Assembly: GCA_001683735.1 (NCBI GenBank)
Contig: LUGG01000031.1
Location: 186,001 to 250,000 of the forward strand
From: Grifola frondosa
Taxonomy: Eukaryota > Basidiomycota > Agaricomycetes > Polyporales > Grifolaceae
Length of the DNA stretch: 64,000 nt
Direction of reading: 5' to 3'
Part shown: piece by piece, positions 36,892 to 49,110 of the stretch
How the letters are laid out: each line of letters begins with the position of its first letter
Numbering within the stretch: the first letter of the stretch is position 1
The notes under the pieces: model-generated
Told to the model about the DNA's origin: nothing
Databases searched by the model: none
Seen by the model: only the letters and a program-made list of their open reading frames with translations
Translations under genes and position numbers: made by a program

Positions 36892-39800
36892 CACCTATCG
36901 CTGCCGTCAAGTTCGGGCGTCCAGACCGACCAACCAACCGCCGTTTCACCTGATCGACACCGATCTGTGCCTCGCTCAAAATCACCCCGCCATGGTCCAG
37001 CACCCATTCGTCCTGCGCGAACGGTGTCACCACGGGCACGCACGGTCCGCCGGTGCATGCGCTGCGATGCGTTTCGAATCCATACCGTACGTGCAAGACC
37101 GAAGCGCACCGCTGCAGCACATGCGCTCGGCAACGCCTGCAGCAGCAGGCTCTCATATCCGATCGGTGGGGCCGCACGTCTGCCTGCCTGCGGCACCTTC
37201 CAGGAATCGACACGGAACCTTTCGCCCGGCGGCGACGCCCCGAGTGCGCGTGCTTGCCCAATACCGACCAGGGGCGTGCTTGTGACCTGCGCGTGTCGTA
37301 CGTAAGTACGCAATGCAACGCAGCTGCCTGATCAGAGTCCGCCACGCTTTGTGAGTGGCATCGAAATAGGACGTGGTGCGCTAGTGCACCCGAAGCGATC
37401 TAAGCGTCGCGTCACCAGGCGTCACCACGGCTATGTAGACCAAGGAAAAACCATTCCACACGATCTGTGTAACTGGCCGCTACGTCATCATCCCCCTAGA
37501 TGCATTTTCCAATCATATCTGTTAAGATTAAAATTCTGAAAAAGGGGGCCTGAAAGGCAATCTTTGAATTCGATTTTCGCGTCGAATTTCGACGCACCGT
37601 GGTGCCTCCGAGCCGTACACGGACGTCTCCGAAGCTCGACGGCCCCAGCCAGGGCCCGCCCTGCTCCGGAAGGCAGTGCAGCTTCCATATGGCACCATTC
37701 GCCCCGCCGCCTTACCGACTCGGTGGCGAGCGAGTTCAAATTTCAGAAGCTGAATAAACTCTGTAAAAAAAGGTAGGACCCCGGAACCCCTCGGTGCCGC
37801 AACACTGCCGACTTGCGCCCTACTCCTGCGCCCTCCGCTCGTTCCACTCGAGTTCCATCCGTGGAGACTCGGATGGGCCGTCGGCCAGCACATACTTTCG
37901 GCGTCGACCGACGGTTGCGAGCGGGTGCGAGCTCCCCCTCCCCTTCTTGGAGTCGGGGAGATTACGTTTGAGGATGTTGCTATATCGGGTGGGATTAATG
38001 GCGCATCGATCACTGAATTTCGCCTGCTTCATTTCCAAAATGCATCTGTATGCGGCCCGACGTGGACCGTTGGTACCGACAGAAACATCAAGTAATGTAC
38101 TGCGCGATGCGCATATGGCACGCCCCACAACCAACCTTCTCTGCTTCCTGAAATCTTCTCTTCCATAAGCTGTGCACAGAACGGAACAGCAAAAAAAATT
38201 GCGCGAAGGCCGTCAGAGTGGAGGGCGCGGCTCCGACGCGCGCTCGGTATTACCTCGGGACAGACAGGACGACCAACAAGACTTGTGAAACACATTCAAC
38301 ACATTCAGAGACCACCAGCAGTGACTGGCGCGCTCCAGCATCCGCTAGGCGCTTCGAGGGCTGGTCAGCGACTGCGACAAATGCACGTCAGTCATTGGCG
38401 TTGGCGCTGGTGGGACAGCGCGAGGCGGCCGGCGACAGGACCGCGGGCCTGGCGGCTGGATCGAACAGGGGAGAAGACGATTCGCGAACAGCGCGCTAAG
38501 TAGCGCGCTAGCGACTAATTACATTGTCAAAGCATCAAGGACGGTCTGGTGGAAACGCGTTGGTGGTTCGCGATGCAAGTGAAGACATCATGGATGGGAA
38601 TCTCCTACGCGATGGCAGCGGGCTAGAAAGATCCTGCAGCACTTCTCGAGCTTCGACGCAACAAATGTGGGGCGCCTTCGATACAACGTCTGGAGACGAG
38701 AGAAGGTGGAGCGTGACGCCGCAGAGAACTCAGCCTGTAGATCCGTGCAGACGCCTCCGTCCAGCTGCACAACGGAGCGACGCAGATACCGAGGGTGACA
38801 ACAGTCCACAAGCAAGATGACAGGTCGAGAAGGGGGCACGGGAGCCGACAAGGTAGTATTTTGTGCGGTTGCAGCGGACGCCAAGAGCGACTGCGCCCTG
38901 CCTGCGGGTGCCGGGCCGGGCGTAGGATGCGCGGAATGTTGAGTGGCATTTGACTGTCCTGAACAACATAGCGCTGGTGATGTTAAACGACGAGAGAAGA
39001 CCCCGAAATTCTATGGAGCGCGACAAGTGGAGTTAGACTTTCCTTTGCGATGTCAATATCACGGAGAGGCGCAGGAGACCAAAGGTTAGATCCTCACGAG
39101 GACAAGAGCGAGGAGGAAAACGAGGGACTGAGTCGGTTGAGTTTAGACCGTCTGGATCGAGAGGGAGCGGCCATGCTTCACGATGGCGACGAGGGTCATA
39201 TGTTTGGAAATGGTCAAGCTCAAGGCGCACAGACGAGTTTCTGATAAATCTGAGGAATCTCATCGGTGACGAAACCGGGGGGAGAGAGAGACCGGAGCGA
39301 AACTGAACTCTGCTGGGCTTCCGTTGGGCCCCGAGTGCTGCGGAGCGTCGCGGATGAGGTTGCCAATGCCGGCGAGCTCCTCCCAGATGGGTGCGCGACA
39401 CTGGCAGCGCAGGACGGCCGCGGATTGACGTTGGTTTGTCAGTGTGCATCAGAGAAGAGTGGAGGAAGAGGGGATTAGTGAGAGGCATGAGAAGAAAGCG
39501 CCGAGTTAGGCCAAATCCTCGAGCACCGTGAACAGAATGAGCGGAGAGGCGATGGTTCTGATTCTTGAGGGAAGACGCGGCGACAAAAAGGCGACGGTGA
39601 ACGTCTTGTGTTCGCCGCTGTTATTTCTGCTGCACTGCTTGTACTGCTCACTGCCGCAGAGCAGAACGAAAACATATATCGGAAGTCGCCCGGGGACAGC
39701 CGAGCGGGATTCCGCAAAGGGGAATAGATCGACGATCGCGATTGTGGAAGCGAGAGCAACGCGGGTGCGAGACTCGGCAAGCTGGAGGCCGTCGTCGCCG

Positions 39801-40213
39801 GCGAGCACGACGAGCAGCAATTGCAGCGAATATTGCTTGGTCAGTGAGGTCAGCAAGGTCAGTGTCCCAGTCTCTCTGCGCTGTGGCCCTTAGCACAGAA
39901 CGTGCTCCCTGCGTGCTGCCGCCCAGTCCACCGTCCAAGTTCCGGAACTAGACCCCGGCCTCCGTAAAATTTCCATCCTCTCCTCCAGGTCTTTCTTCAA
40001 ATTTTCTGGTCTGTCGCTTTCTCGATCTCCGGGCGTGCTTTCTTACTCAAATCTGTCTCGCGCATCCTTTCTTCTTCCCCCGCCGCAACAACCTTTCTTT
40101 TCCCGCCTCTCATCGTACTTTCACCCTCCGCCTAATCCTACACCGCATAATCCAACTCTCCACCTCTTCGTCCCTGAATACCATCCTCCACTACTATTAC
40201 TACTTCACACATC
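36892..40213. other. No supportable gene; GC-rich, with one orphan minus-strand ORF
   Basis: A minus-strand ORF at 36848-37345 ends with a readable segment (VLDHGGVILSEAQIGVDQVK, then LTAAIGVTAGIPDYYGERNA). It is probably the tail of a gene cut where the HAM1 repeat begins; I cannot name it. From about 37.35 to 39.95 kb, ORFs occur in all frames with high GC and no protein-like pattern. The last 250 bp are the promoter of the regulator at 40214. Confidence 0.4.
39960..40213 (+). promoter_or_regulatory. CT-rich promoter/leader of the Zn2Cys6 regulator gene
   Basis: About 250 bp of strongly pyrimidine-biased plus-strand sequence leads up to the ATG at 40214, which has the favourable context atcATGacc. 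Long CT tracts before the start are typical of basidiomycete promoters that lack a TATA box. Confidence 0.5.
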
Positions 40214-43200
40214 ATGACCTACTCCGCAAATCACGGATCCTTCTCCTACCCCGTTCGTTATGCCTTCTCCGACCAGCAGCAGCAGCAGTACCAGAAGCCC
40301 TCCTACCCCGCCCCCGCCCACAACGGGCACCATCCACACCACCTCCAAATCCCCATCAAGGTCGAGGACTCGCCTGACCTCCCGCCCGTCTCCTCCATCG
40401 CCTCGTACGACCACCACCACCACAAGTCCGCCTCCTCCCTCCCCATCTTCCGCTTCGGCACGGACTTTGCCTCCAGCACGTCCTCGACGCCCACGACACC
40501 CTTCAACTTCATGGCACAGCAGTGGCCCAACTCTGCGACATCCTCCGCGTCCTCCTCGTACGCGCACCAGCAACAGCAGCAGCAGTACGCGCCCGTCGAC
40601 CGCGCGCACGGCTACGCGCTCCCCGCGTCCATTAATGGGCACGGCAGCCACGCACACGCGCACGCGATGGCCCTCGCGGACGAGTACGACGACGGCGACG
40701 GCGACGACCTCGCGGACATTCCCGGTTCGGGGCTCAGCGGGCTCGGACTCCCGCCATTTTCCAGCGCTGGCGGCGTCGGGGGCACGGGGTTGGGCACAAA
40801 GGCAGGGGAGAAGCAGGTCCGGCGGCGCAGCAGCAAGGCGTGTGACCAGTGCCGCAAGTCCAAGTGCAAATGCGAGCGTAACAGCCCGCAGGATGCATGC
40901 CGCAACTGCGTCATGCTTGGGACCCGTGAGTCGCCTCTCCGTTCTTCATTTCCCTTTCCGGCGCGGGGCTCGCGTGGGGTCGTTCTTCATGTCACGCGCC
41001 GATCTTGGTTATATTCATTCCTAATTCGTCGTGATGCGTTCTAAATTTGTTATTCATCCGGACAGCTTGTACCTTCCTTGGACCCTCTCGCAAACGAGGC
41101 CCACCCAAAGGCTACATCGATGCCATCGAAGCTCGGCTCCACCAGACAGAGGCACTCATCGGTATCTTGCTGGGAAGCAAGGATAGTCGCGCAAGAACCA
41201 TTCTTGAAGACCTAGCAGAGGTGAGCTTTGCATTTCTTCCCTGCGTCCCTTTGGTTCTGGGGATCGGTGGCAAGAGCATGAGCACGATGTCGTGCAGTTC
41301 GCTTCCACACTGTCTGGCATGTCCTCGGCGTGAAGGGGATCGGTCAGACGGATTTCTAGTGGCGGTTTCACGGAGCATGAGTGGAAGCCATCAGACCGCT
41401 TCGTGGATAGTGGTGCCTGTCAGGTCTTTCGACTTTGTCATGCTGAAACAGTCAGTGTGCGTCTGTCGATGGCGATGACGATTGGATTCGTCTTCGCCGT
41501 TGACATGGTCTGACGACTGCATTTTGAACAACGGGAACCGAAGAACTAACCATGTTCCATTCAGGACCCTCTCGCAAAGGAGATCATCAACCGCGTTGAC
41601 AACTCACCGTATGGTCACAAGGGCCGCAGTCGCGGCACGGAGCCCACCCCTTCGAATAGCCGCACACGACCACCACCCGCCGAACAGCGCGAGGGCGAGG
41701 GCCTGAGCATCCACGCAACCCAGTACGTCGCATCCTATCCCATACGATGCGCAACCTCTTCTGACCCTAATATCCCAAATGTAGCCCTTCAAACGAATGG
41801 CAAGACCAAGTCATCACGCGTCTGAACGCCGCTGCCGCGAAGCGCAACACGCTCCTGACCGACGAGCAAGCGCGCGCACCCTCATCGGCGACCTCCGGGC
41901 CTGACACCCACCCGACGAAGACCGCACCGCGAGCCGTCCGGCCCCTTCGGGCCCCTCCACCACCGCGACTCTCCTGAACCCAATCACTTCTGAGCCGCCC
42001 GCAACTGGGAATAGCGAAGGAGCCGGCAGCGCCGCCGCGTGGAGACAGACGCGCAGACGCGCTCGCCATCTGGGTCCGTCTCGGGGCGCTCCCGCTCGCC
42101 TGTGGCGGCGGCGTACGCGCGGCACGTGCACACGCACGCGTCGCCGGACGTGCACGACGAGGAGAGCTACGACGAGGGTGACGACGAGGACTGCGAGGAC
42201 GAGCTCGCGATCGCAGTCGGGCAACTGAGCCTGAACGAGGACCAGCAGGTGCGCTTCCACGGCAAGGTCAGCGGGCTGCACTTGCTCGGCGTGAAGGAGC
42301 GTCAGGATGGCCGGAACGAAGGCGGGCTGTGGTGGGTACCCCGAGTAACTTTGACGGTTGGAGATTGATTTTGATTGTGCTTTGTAGGCGGTTCCCCAAG
42401 GCTCGCGTGTGGCCGCCGTTGCCGCCTACGGCTGCGAACCAGCCAAAGGGCCTCGATGATTTCGTCCCCCGCTTACCTGATCCCGCAACGCAGGAGCTCT
42501 TGTTGGAGCTCTACTTCACTTATGTCCACCCCGCGCTTCCTGTGGTGCACAAGCCTTCGTTCATGGAAGATTTCCGCAACGGGTGAGTTTCACATCGCCC
42601 ATACGGTTCTCGTGAATCTACAGATAAAAGAGTAGTCCGCTGACACAGCCCATACATTTTCCAGAAATCTTGCTATGGACTCTCCATATTCCGGCGACTC
42701 GCCGCTTTCCGACGCTGCCTCCGCTATCTCCATCGCCTCGCCCGTCGGCACTCGCCGACGACGCGTCCCCACGCTCCTCCTCCTCGTGATGTTCTCCATC
42801 GCAGCGCGCTATTCCGCCCGCACGTCCGCAGACGTGCCCCTGCCAAAGGACAACTCGATGTGGAGCGCGGGGGATTCGTACATGGAAGACGCGAAAGTCA
42901 TTCTGGACAGCACGTATGCGGCGAGCCGCCCGAGCACCTGCCAGGCGCTCCTGCTGCTCGGCTACCGCGAGGTCGGGATCGGCGCGATGGCACAGGCGTG
43001 GCTGTACGTGGGTATGGCCGTGCGTATGGCACAGGACCTCGGTCTCCACAAGAGCGCTGAGAAGTGGTCGAATATCGGCAAGAACCTGTTTACCGCGGCG
43101 GAGCTCCAGGAGCGCAGACGTATATGGTATGGTTGTGTCGTCATGGACAAGTATGTCTGCGCGTATATCGGTGAGTGTGGTTGGGTGGGCGTCCTGAGAA

Positions 43201-44960
43201 ATTTTTGACTAAGGTGTGCGATGCGTTTTAGGTCGGCCGGTTGCGATCACGGAGCGCGACTTCGACACTGAGCTTCCCAGCGTCGACGAGGTGAGTTCGG
43301 TTAGAAGGGTTCCTTTGTCTGGTCGCTATTCTGCATCTGATGCATATTTTCGTAGCCTGAAGAGCTCGAGCTTTGGGCACCTCATCCTTCACCACCTGTG
43401 TTCGATGACGAGAACGAGGTGCACCCGATTAAGATGACCCCCATGCCTGGACACGTCATCTCGTGCTTTAACGAGTCCGCCAAACTCTGTGAGTTTTCCG
43501 GAAAGCTTCATTCAATTCAATTTCTTGAATCTCATATGGATGCGCCTAGCAAATATCCTTAGCATGATATGCCAGACGATCTACGCCATCAAGCCGCATT
43601 GCTGTCGTCTCAGCGAATTCGCGCGATTTGAGAAGCTGTTGTCGAAATGGTATCTCGAACTTCCGGATCATCTTACCTTCGACCGGCTGCGCCGAAAAAT
43701 CCTACGCCCCGCTCACATACTCAGACTGCATATGCAGTATTTGGTGCACGGTTTTGCTCCTGCACAGGCCTTTGTGAGTAAATGTCCTTGAATGCGGTAA
43801 CGTTCCTTGACGCATACCTCGTGTAGCATCCGCCTACTTCCCGACGCTGCGACTGAACCGTAAGTTTTATCGTTTGCATTTTATACTATATTTCTCAATA
43901 TCAGCACCACAGCGCTGCCTCGTCTCCCAAGGATCCAGAAGTCCGTGCGAGCTTGCGCAAAAATTACGATATGTGCGTGCAGGCTGCCAACCATATTACC
44001 TCCATCGGTATGTCGAACTCGGCGTCTTCCGTGCATTAATCTGATATTTCTGTGCAGTGTCAGTGTACTCCGCAAATTACTGCCCGAAGAGTGCCTCGGT
44101 ATACCTTTGCTACTACATCTTCACCGCTGCCATCATGCATGTGACGACGCGTACGTATCATGTTTTCGCATGGTTTGTCATGAAGCTCATCTGCGTTTTG
44201 ATGTTCTAGTAAGAACATACCCGAACGACCCCCAAGCGCGGTTAGGTCTCAACAAGTGCATGGGAGTCCTCAAGCGAATGCAGATCCTCTGGCCGAGCGC
44301 GTGGCGTGCTCTGGAACTTCTCTACGGTGCGAAGGTGAACTCCGAGGACCAACCAGACGTTACATCACGAAAGTCAACTGCGGACGGGCGGCACAAGCGT
44401 GCTGCGGACCAGGCACTGGACGAAGACGATGCCAGCCCGAGCTCGCGTATCGTGCCAGACGAGCAGATGTTCCGACAGCAGGCGAGCTATCCCAACGTCA
44501 GCAGCCAGGCCCAGACGCAACAGAGTTTCACGCTGGGTCTGGACCTGCCATCGGGGACGACGTCGACTTACATGCAGTCGTCGTATGATCGTTGGCCCAC
44601 GGACACGTCGCTGCCGATTTTTCCGGGAGCCTGTCAACGTCGGTGTTGCCTCAACAGTACAGCACCGGGCTGGTCGATGAAGAGCGGATAAGTGCGGGCA
44701 TGACTCGCACGTCTGAGCGACAGGGTCATCGCTACCCACAGTACTGGAATGACTATTCGGCGCTGGGGCAGATGGAAACGACGTATGGGGTACCCGTGAT
44801 CGGGAACATGGTATCACAGCAGAGTCACGGTCAGCAAGGGGATCAATCCTCGATATATGCTGACCAGTATTCCATGTTCGGTGAGTCGTTCTGTTCCCGC
44901 ATATGCCCGCCGAACTGAAGCCGACCTACAGGACACATGCCGCCTTCCGCTCAGCAATAG
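40214..44960 (+). CDS. Zn2Cys6 (Gal4-type) fungal transcription factor with fungal_trans domain
   Basis: The start MTYSANHGSFSYPVRYAF is followed by Gln- and His-rich activator-like stretches and then the zinc cluster (about residues 210-245: KACDQCRKSKCKCE, CRNCVMLGT, CTFLGPSRKRGPPKG) with all six cysteines; an intron cuts between Cys5 and Cys6. A linker helix (YIDAIEARLHQTEALIGIL) suits dimerisation. An acidic insert leads to the fungal_trans middle region (LELYFTYVHPALPVVHKPSF, QALLLLGYREVGIGAMAQ, GMAVRMAQDLGLHK, ELQERRRIWYGCVVMDKYV). The end is Gln/Ser-rich, finishing MPPSAQQ at 44960. About ten short introns fit. Frame changes near 41935, 42035 and 44620 (a T run) need checking; the zinc cluster and fungal_trans region are otherwise clean. 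The targets are unknown. Confidence 0.82.
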
Positions 44961-47900
44961 CACAGAAGCGGCAAGATGACTCACGACTCTCGAATCTAGC
45001 ATCGCTCGCGGACGTGTCGCATTTGTGATATCGCTGTATCTAGCCCTGCATCTATCTATCCGTTAGCCACACCAGTTTTAGTTGTAATCGCTGTCGTCGC
45101 ACCGTTGTATCCCATAGCTTTCGATGCCTCCTGGGACAGTGTTTGATTCGCTTCGTTCTTGTTACATAGTACCTTCATAGAGAAATGGCCAAGCATTTTG
45201 TAATAGTAGCAGCATGTCTGGATTTTGACTCGATGCTGTGGGCTTGAAAAAATGTGTATCTGTATATGTGGAGTGCTCCTTTCCCTGTTGTCAAATATTG
45301 ACGATGAAGTGATTTGGGGAATTGTAGAACAGGCGTCGAGGTTTGAAATTCGAACTCACAGGCATTTGAAGCATCACTGACTGAGAGTTGGAGGAAGAGG
45401 GGGGGGGTTAACGTGACGATGAAACCGTGATCATCCACATAATTTGAGGCGTATATAAGGGGGGTTCCGCGATGAGAGTCTATGGTAATGAGGTATTTCT
45501 GGTGGATTATTTATTTGCAAATGAAGTGAACCTGACGTGATGCCATCGCTAACTTCTTGCAGTTCGCCCGTGGTCCTTCCTCAAAATTATTCGCCTAGAT
45601 GGCAACGTTGAATTGCACATAAATACCGGTCATACAGGTCCTGAATATACTAATCCGCATTCACATATCAAATGTTTCATTCAAAGATGAAGATTGGTCG
45701 TCATGAAGCTTTCCCTGATGCTATTGGTTGACAGATCAGAGACCAGTCAGAGCATGCGAAATAAAGACCGACCTCCGAGCTAGGATCCACCTGCTGGAAG
45801 GTCTCAGTCGTGACTACGACGTCAATAATAGCTGGGATGCGACAGGGGGGCTGCGAAGACATAGAATGTCTCAAGATGAATAAATTTCAAAAGGTCAGAT
45901 CACAATTTCTCACTTTACCGGGTGTATTTACGCCCTCCCAATGACAGGAATTTCGACGGTGCACCCTATTCTCAAGGCCGAAAGAACCCGTCTCGAAACC
46001 TTCCGCGCCTCTATCCAGGATAGATCGACGAGAGTTGAGGCTGACGGAATGTGAGTACTCGAAAAATTCTTGTAACTAAATTGAAGCATCTTACACGGCT
46101 AAAAGCGAGTTCGTATACACTGTGATCGAAGGATTAATGTACTCTGAGACAAAAAAAATTGGCGAACGTACTTTTAGAGACGATAATGTAGACTGCGAAG
46201 TAGATTAAATTATGTGGCATCGTAGCCGCCTATATCTTCCATCAGAATCAAGATATACGTTATGTGTATGAACACTTGCACAAATTAACGCAACAAGGGT
46301 AAACAAGCTATGAAAAGAGTCGTCTTTGAATATTTCCTGCAGAATAGAGGCACGGTGACTTACCCGTGAACAATCCTGCATGTCGACAACGCTCGGTAGT
46401 TATTTCAAATGCATCGGGCACATCCACAGAGCGCACCTGTATTAATCGTATACACCATCAACACGTCGATCACGGAGTCCGACCTGAGGCATGTTGTTAG
46501 AGACGTCGTCAAACGCCAACATGGAATGAATACAATGTACCTTTTATGTCCGGTCCGACTTCTGTGCAGAAAAACGCACAAAGCAATGGTTATCAGCGCA
46601 TCAGACAACACTGCTGAGCCAAACGATGAACAAATCAGCCACTGATTATTCAATTAGTCGAGCTATGAGATGCCTGTGATAGAATGGTGCCACTGTACCG
46701 TGTATTTCGCGAAGCCCGTAAAGGTAGACTGCACGAATCTGCCATCAAAATAAGCGCTTTATATCTGAGAGGGGAAAACTGTGTTAACATACGCTTCTAT
46801 TGACGTAGCTTGTATGGTAGAAGGTAAGCATAAATCGCGAGAAGGCATTGACGTTTCACCAACCAAGACCGAACCCTATAGCAAATAGTATATGAGTGAG
46901 CAGGGCAACAACATCGCTGTAATCCGCTTACCAAGTCTTGCGAGTGCCAATATAATCTAATACCAATTAGTGAACGTATGGTCTACTTTGCAAGGTACTA
47001 ACAATTATGGTCGCGAGGACAATGCTGCGGTTGCCGACTAGCGCCTTTCACACATTAACAGAGTAAATGCGTGATTATGCAAAACTTCTGCATACGGAGG
47101 TATACACGGCGTGTCAAGAACCTGTGATGCACGGAGTTAATCAATCGGACATCGCAAGAGTGTCGAAGGGTGACGCACAAGTGTGAGACCACGGTAACAA
47201 TTGACTGAAAAAGTCATATGTCAAAATTATATCCAGGCGTGCTTGGATAAGACGTACGGTTATTGCAACCACTAACTGTAAAATCTAGATGAGACGTGAC
47301 AGTGCGAAATTTTTTGAGAAACGTACTTTTGTTGACCTAACATTGCATAATTTTAACTATAAGTAAAGGTGTAATGATTTCCATGAACTAACCAGACACC
47401 AATGAGAAGATTTTCTGGTTTTGCATAACTTGTCACCAGGTAGTAGTAGCTGTGACGAGAACTTTATTACAACGTTTCATATGTATTTGAATGGGGGTAA
47501 CACACCATGTATGCATAACGATGATTGTATGGAATGAATCCAAGAGCCTGACAATGATCAGTAGGCATCGACTACATCGGCGCATAATATCACCATAAAC
47601 AGATGACCTACACGAAGGCATTTGTTGAACACGCGGGAATATGAGTCAAGAATCCAGAATACGTACCATGCTCTTAAGACTCCAACCGTCTGTTGCATAT
47701 AAACGGAAGTAGCGATATGTTTGATGAGTAGTCAATCCGTATAACCTATTACCCCAGTGACGAATCAGTGCATGTTCTGCAGTAGCAAAACTTAGATCTC
47801 TGACATTGTCGCGAGATAGCTCCCGATGAGCAGAGCACCAAATGTATTGTGGAGGGGTTGAACTTGTGAAAACATCACAGCCGGAGGTCCAGTGAGATTT

Positions 47901-48543
47901 AGCAAAAGCCAGGCAGGATCCAGCGACCGCTAGAGCTGATGCAGATATAGATGAAGTATTATATATGTGGAAATAAAATTGTCTCAGCCAGGATTGTGTT
48001 TGTGGTCGTATCAACATCGAACCTTATGAGATCACATTACTTCCGGTGGAATGGTAAGCTCGTTTATCAGGAAAATACTATGATAGAGTTTCGTCAGAGT
48101 GTTCAGCTTGGAACCATCTGTCGCACCGTTCGGGCCCGGTATTGTACTGGCTTGAATGTGCTAGCTTGATACACTGCCATGATTGTGGTGAGATTTCATC
48201 TCCCAACAGTCGCGAGTGGTGATGATTGAACGATGAACGCCGCGATATCGGGAGTTCAAATGTTCAACGTACCTGCATCACGCTCCGAGCCTCGGATGGC
48301 AGGTGCAGATAGTAAATGGTTTCGGGCGACCTACTAGTCCTGCCCGCCCGACACGAGTTGACACAACTTCGCACAACCTAAAAAGAGCGCCGAGCTAGAG
48401 CGCAGCAGTAACCTAGAGGTGTCAACCGCAAGCACGGGTGCACAGGACAAGTGCACTTGACACTGTGGCGTACAAGCGCCTACAGTGTCAGTAGCAGTGT
48501 CAGTAGTTACGGGCGACCGGTCGTACACTGTGCAGACGTTCCG
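44961..48543. other. Gene-free AT-rich stretch
   Basis: About 3.6 kb without any ORF of protein-like content; the longest (47646-48017 minus) shows no motif. The first 250 bp should be 3' flank of the regulator gene. Base composition is visibly more AT-rich than in the genes on either side. Old, unrecognisable repeats are likely. Confidence 0.4.
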
Positions 48544-49003
48544 GAAGTGATTATCTTGACGCCGCTCAATCATAGACGGTCGGAATTCTACTTACTATAG
48601 TGCTTCTCTTCCGTGAAACCGGAACATGGCCACGCCCAGACGCATTCCTGCTTCCGCGATTATCAAACTCAACTAAGAACACAAGTTTCCACCGTGTTGA
48701 AAAAACAGGAGGTATTGTAAACGAACTGTGATATCCTTAAACGGTAAGAGTTTCCTGGCCAATGAGGCTTGCGCACGCGCTCGTTAACCCGTTCTCACGA
48801 AATGTCTCGAGAAGCATTGCCAAGCAAGGGCAAGTCATGCTGTGAATCGAAGCTCATCAAATAAGGAAAGTGATTATCTTCAAGCCGCGCAATACACATA
48901 CACACATGATCGAAATTCTACGATTAGCTGTCTTCTCTTCCGTGAAATGCACTCGGCGCTTGGACACATTTAGTCCCGCTTTTGTGATTATCAAACTTAA
49001 CTA
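48544..49003. repeat. Pair of direct repeats of about 135 bp upstream of the MFS gene
   Basis: 48544-48675 and 48866-49003 share the same order of blocks: gtgattatctt, cgaattctac-like, tctcttccgtgaaa and gattatcaaact, with divergence and small gaps between them. The second copy ends about 110 bp before the ATG of the transporter, so this is a duplicated promoter-region module or an old element remnant. Confidence 0.6.
48728..48836 (+). repeat. Left member of a repeat pair flanking the MFS gene
   Basis: The blocks tccttaaacggta, gagttt..tggcc and ttgccaagcaag occur here in the same order as at 52002-52059, with a roughly 50 bp longer spacer. The two members lie about 3.3 kb apart on either side of the transporter gene. 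Confidence 0.5.
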
Positions 49004-49110
49004 GGACCTTCCGTGATAGAACACGAGTTCGCAACGCTGAGAATGTGCGTTCAACTTTCTCCAACCGTTACAATCTCCTGCTCCTCTCACTCTCTCGTTC
49101 GTGCGCTATC

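Noticed and set aside
37350..39950. Long overlapping ORFs on both strands
   Set aside because: High GC lowers stop frequency; all frames look alike and none shows a domain or codon pattern.
40260..41024. 254-residue alternative frame over the regulator's first exon
   Set aside because: Pro/Thr/Arg-rich shadow of the Zn2Cys6 frame, which carries all six zinc ligands.
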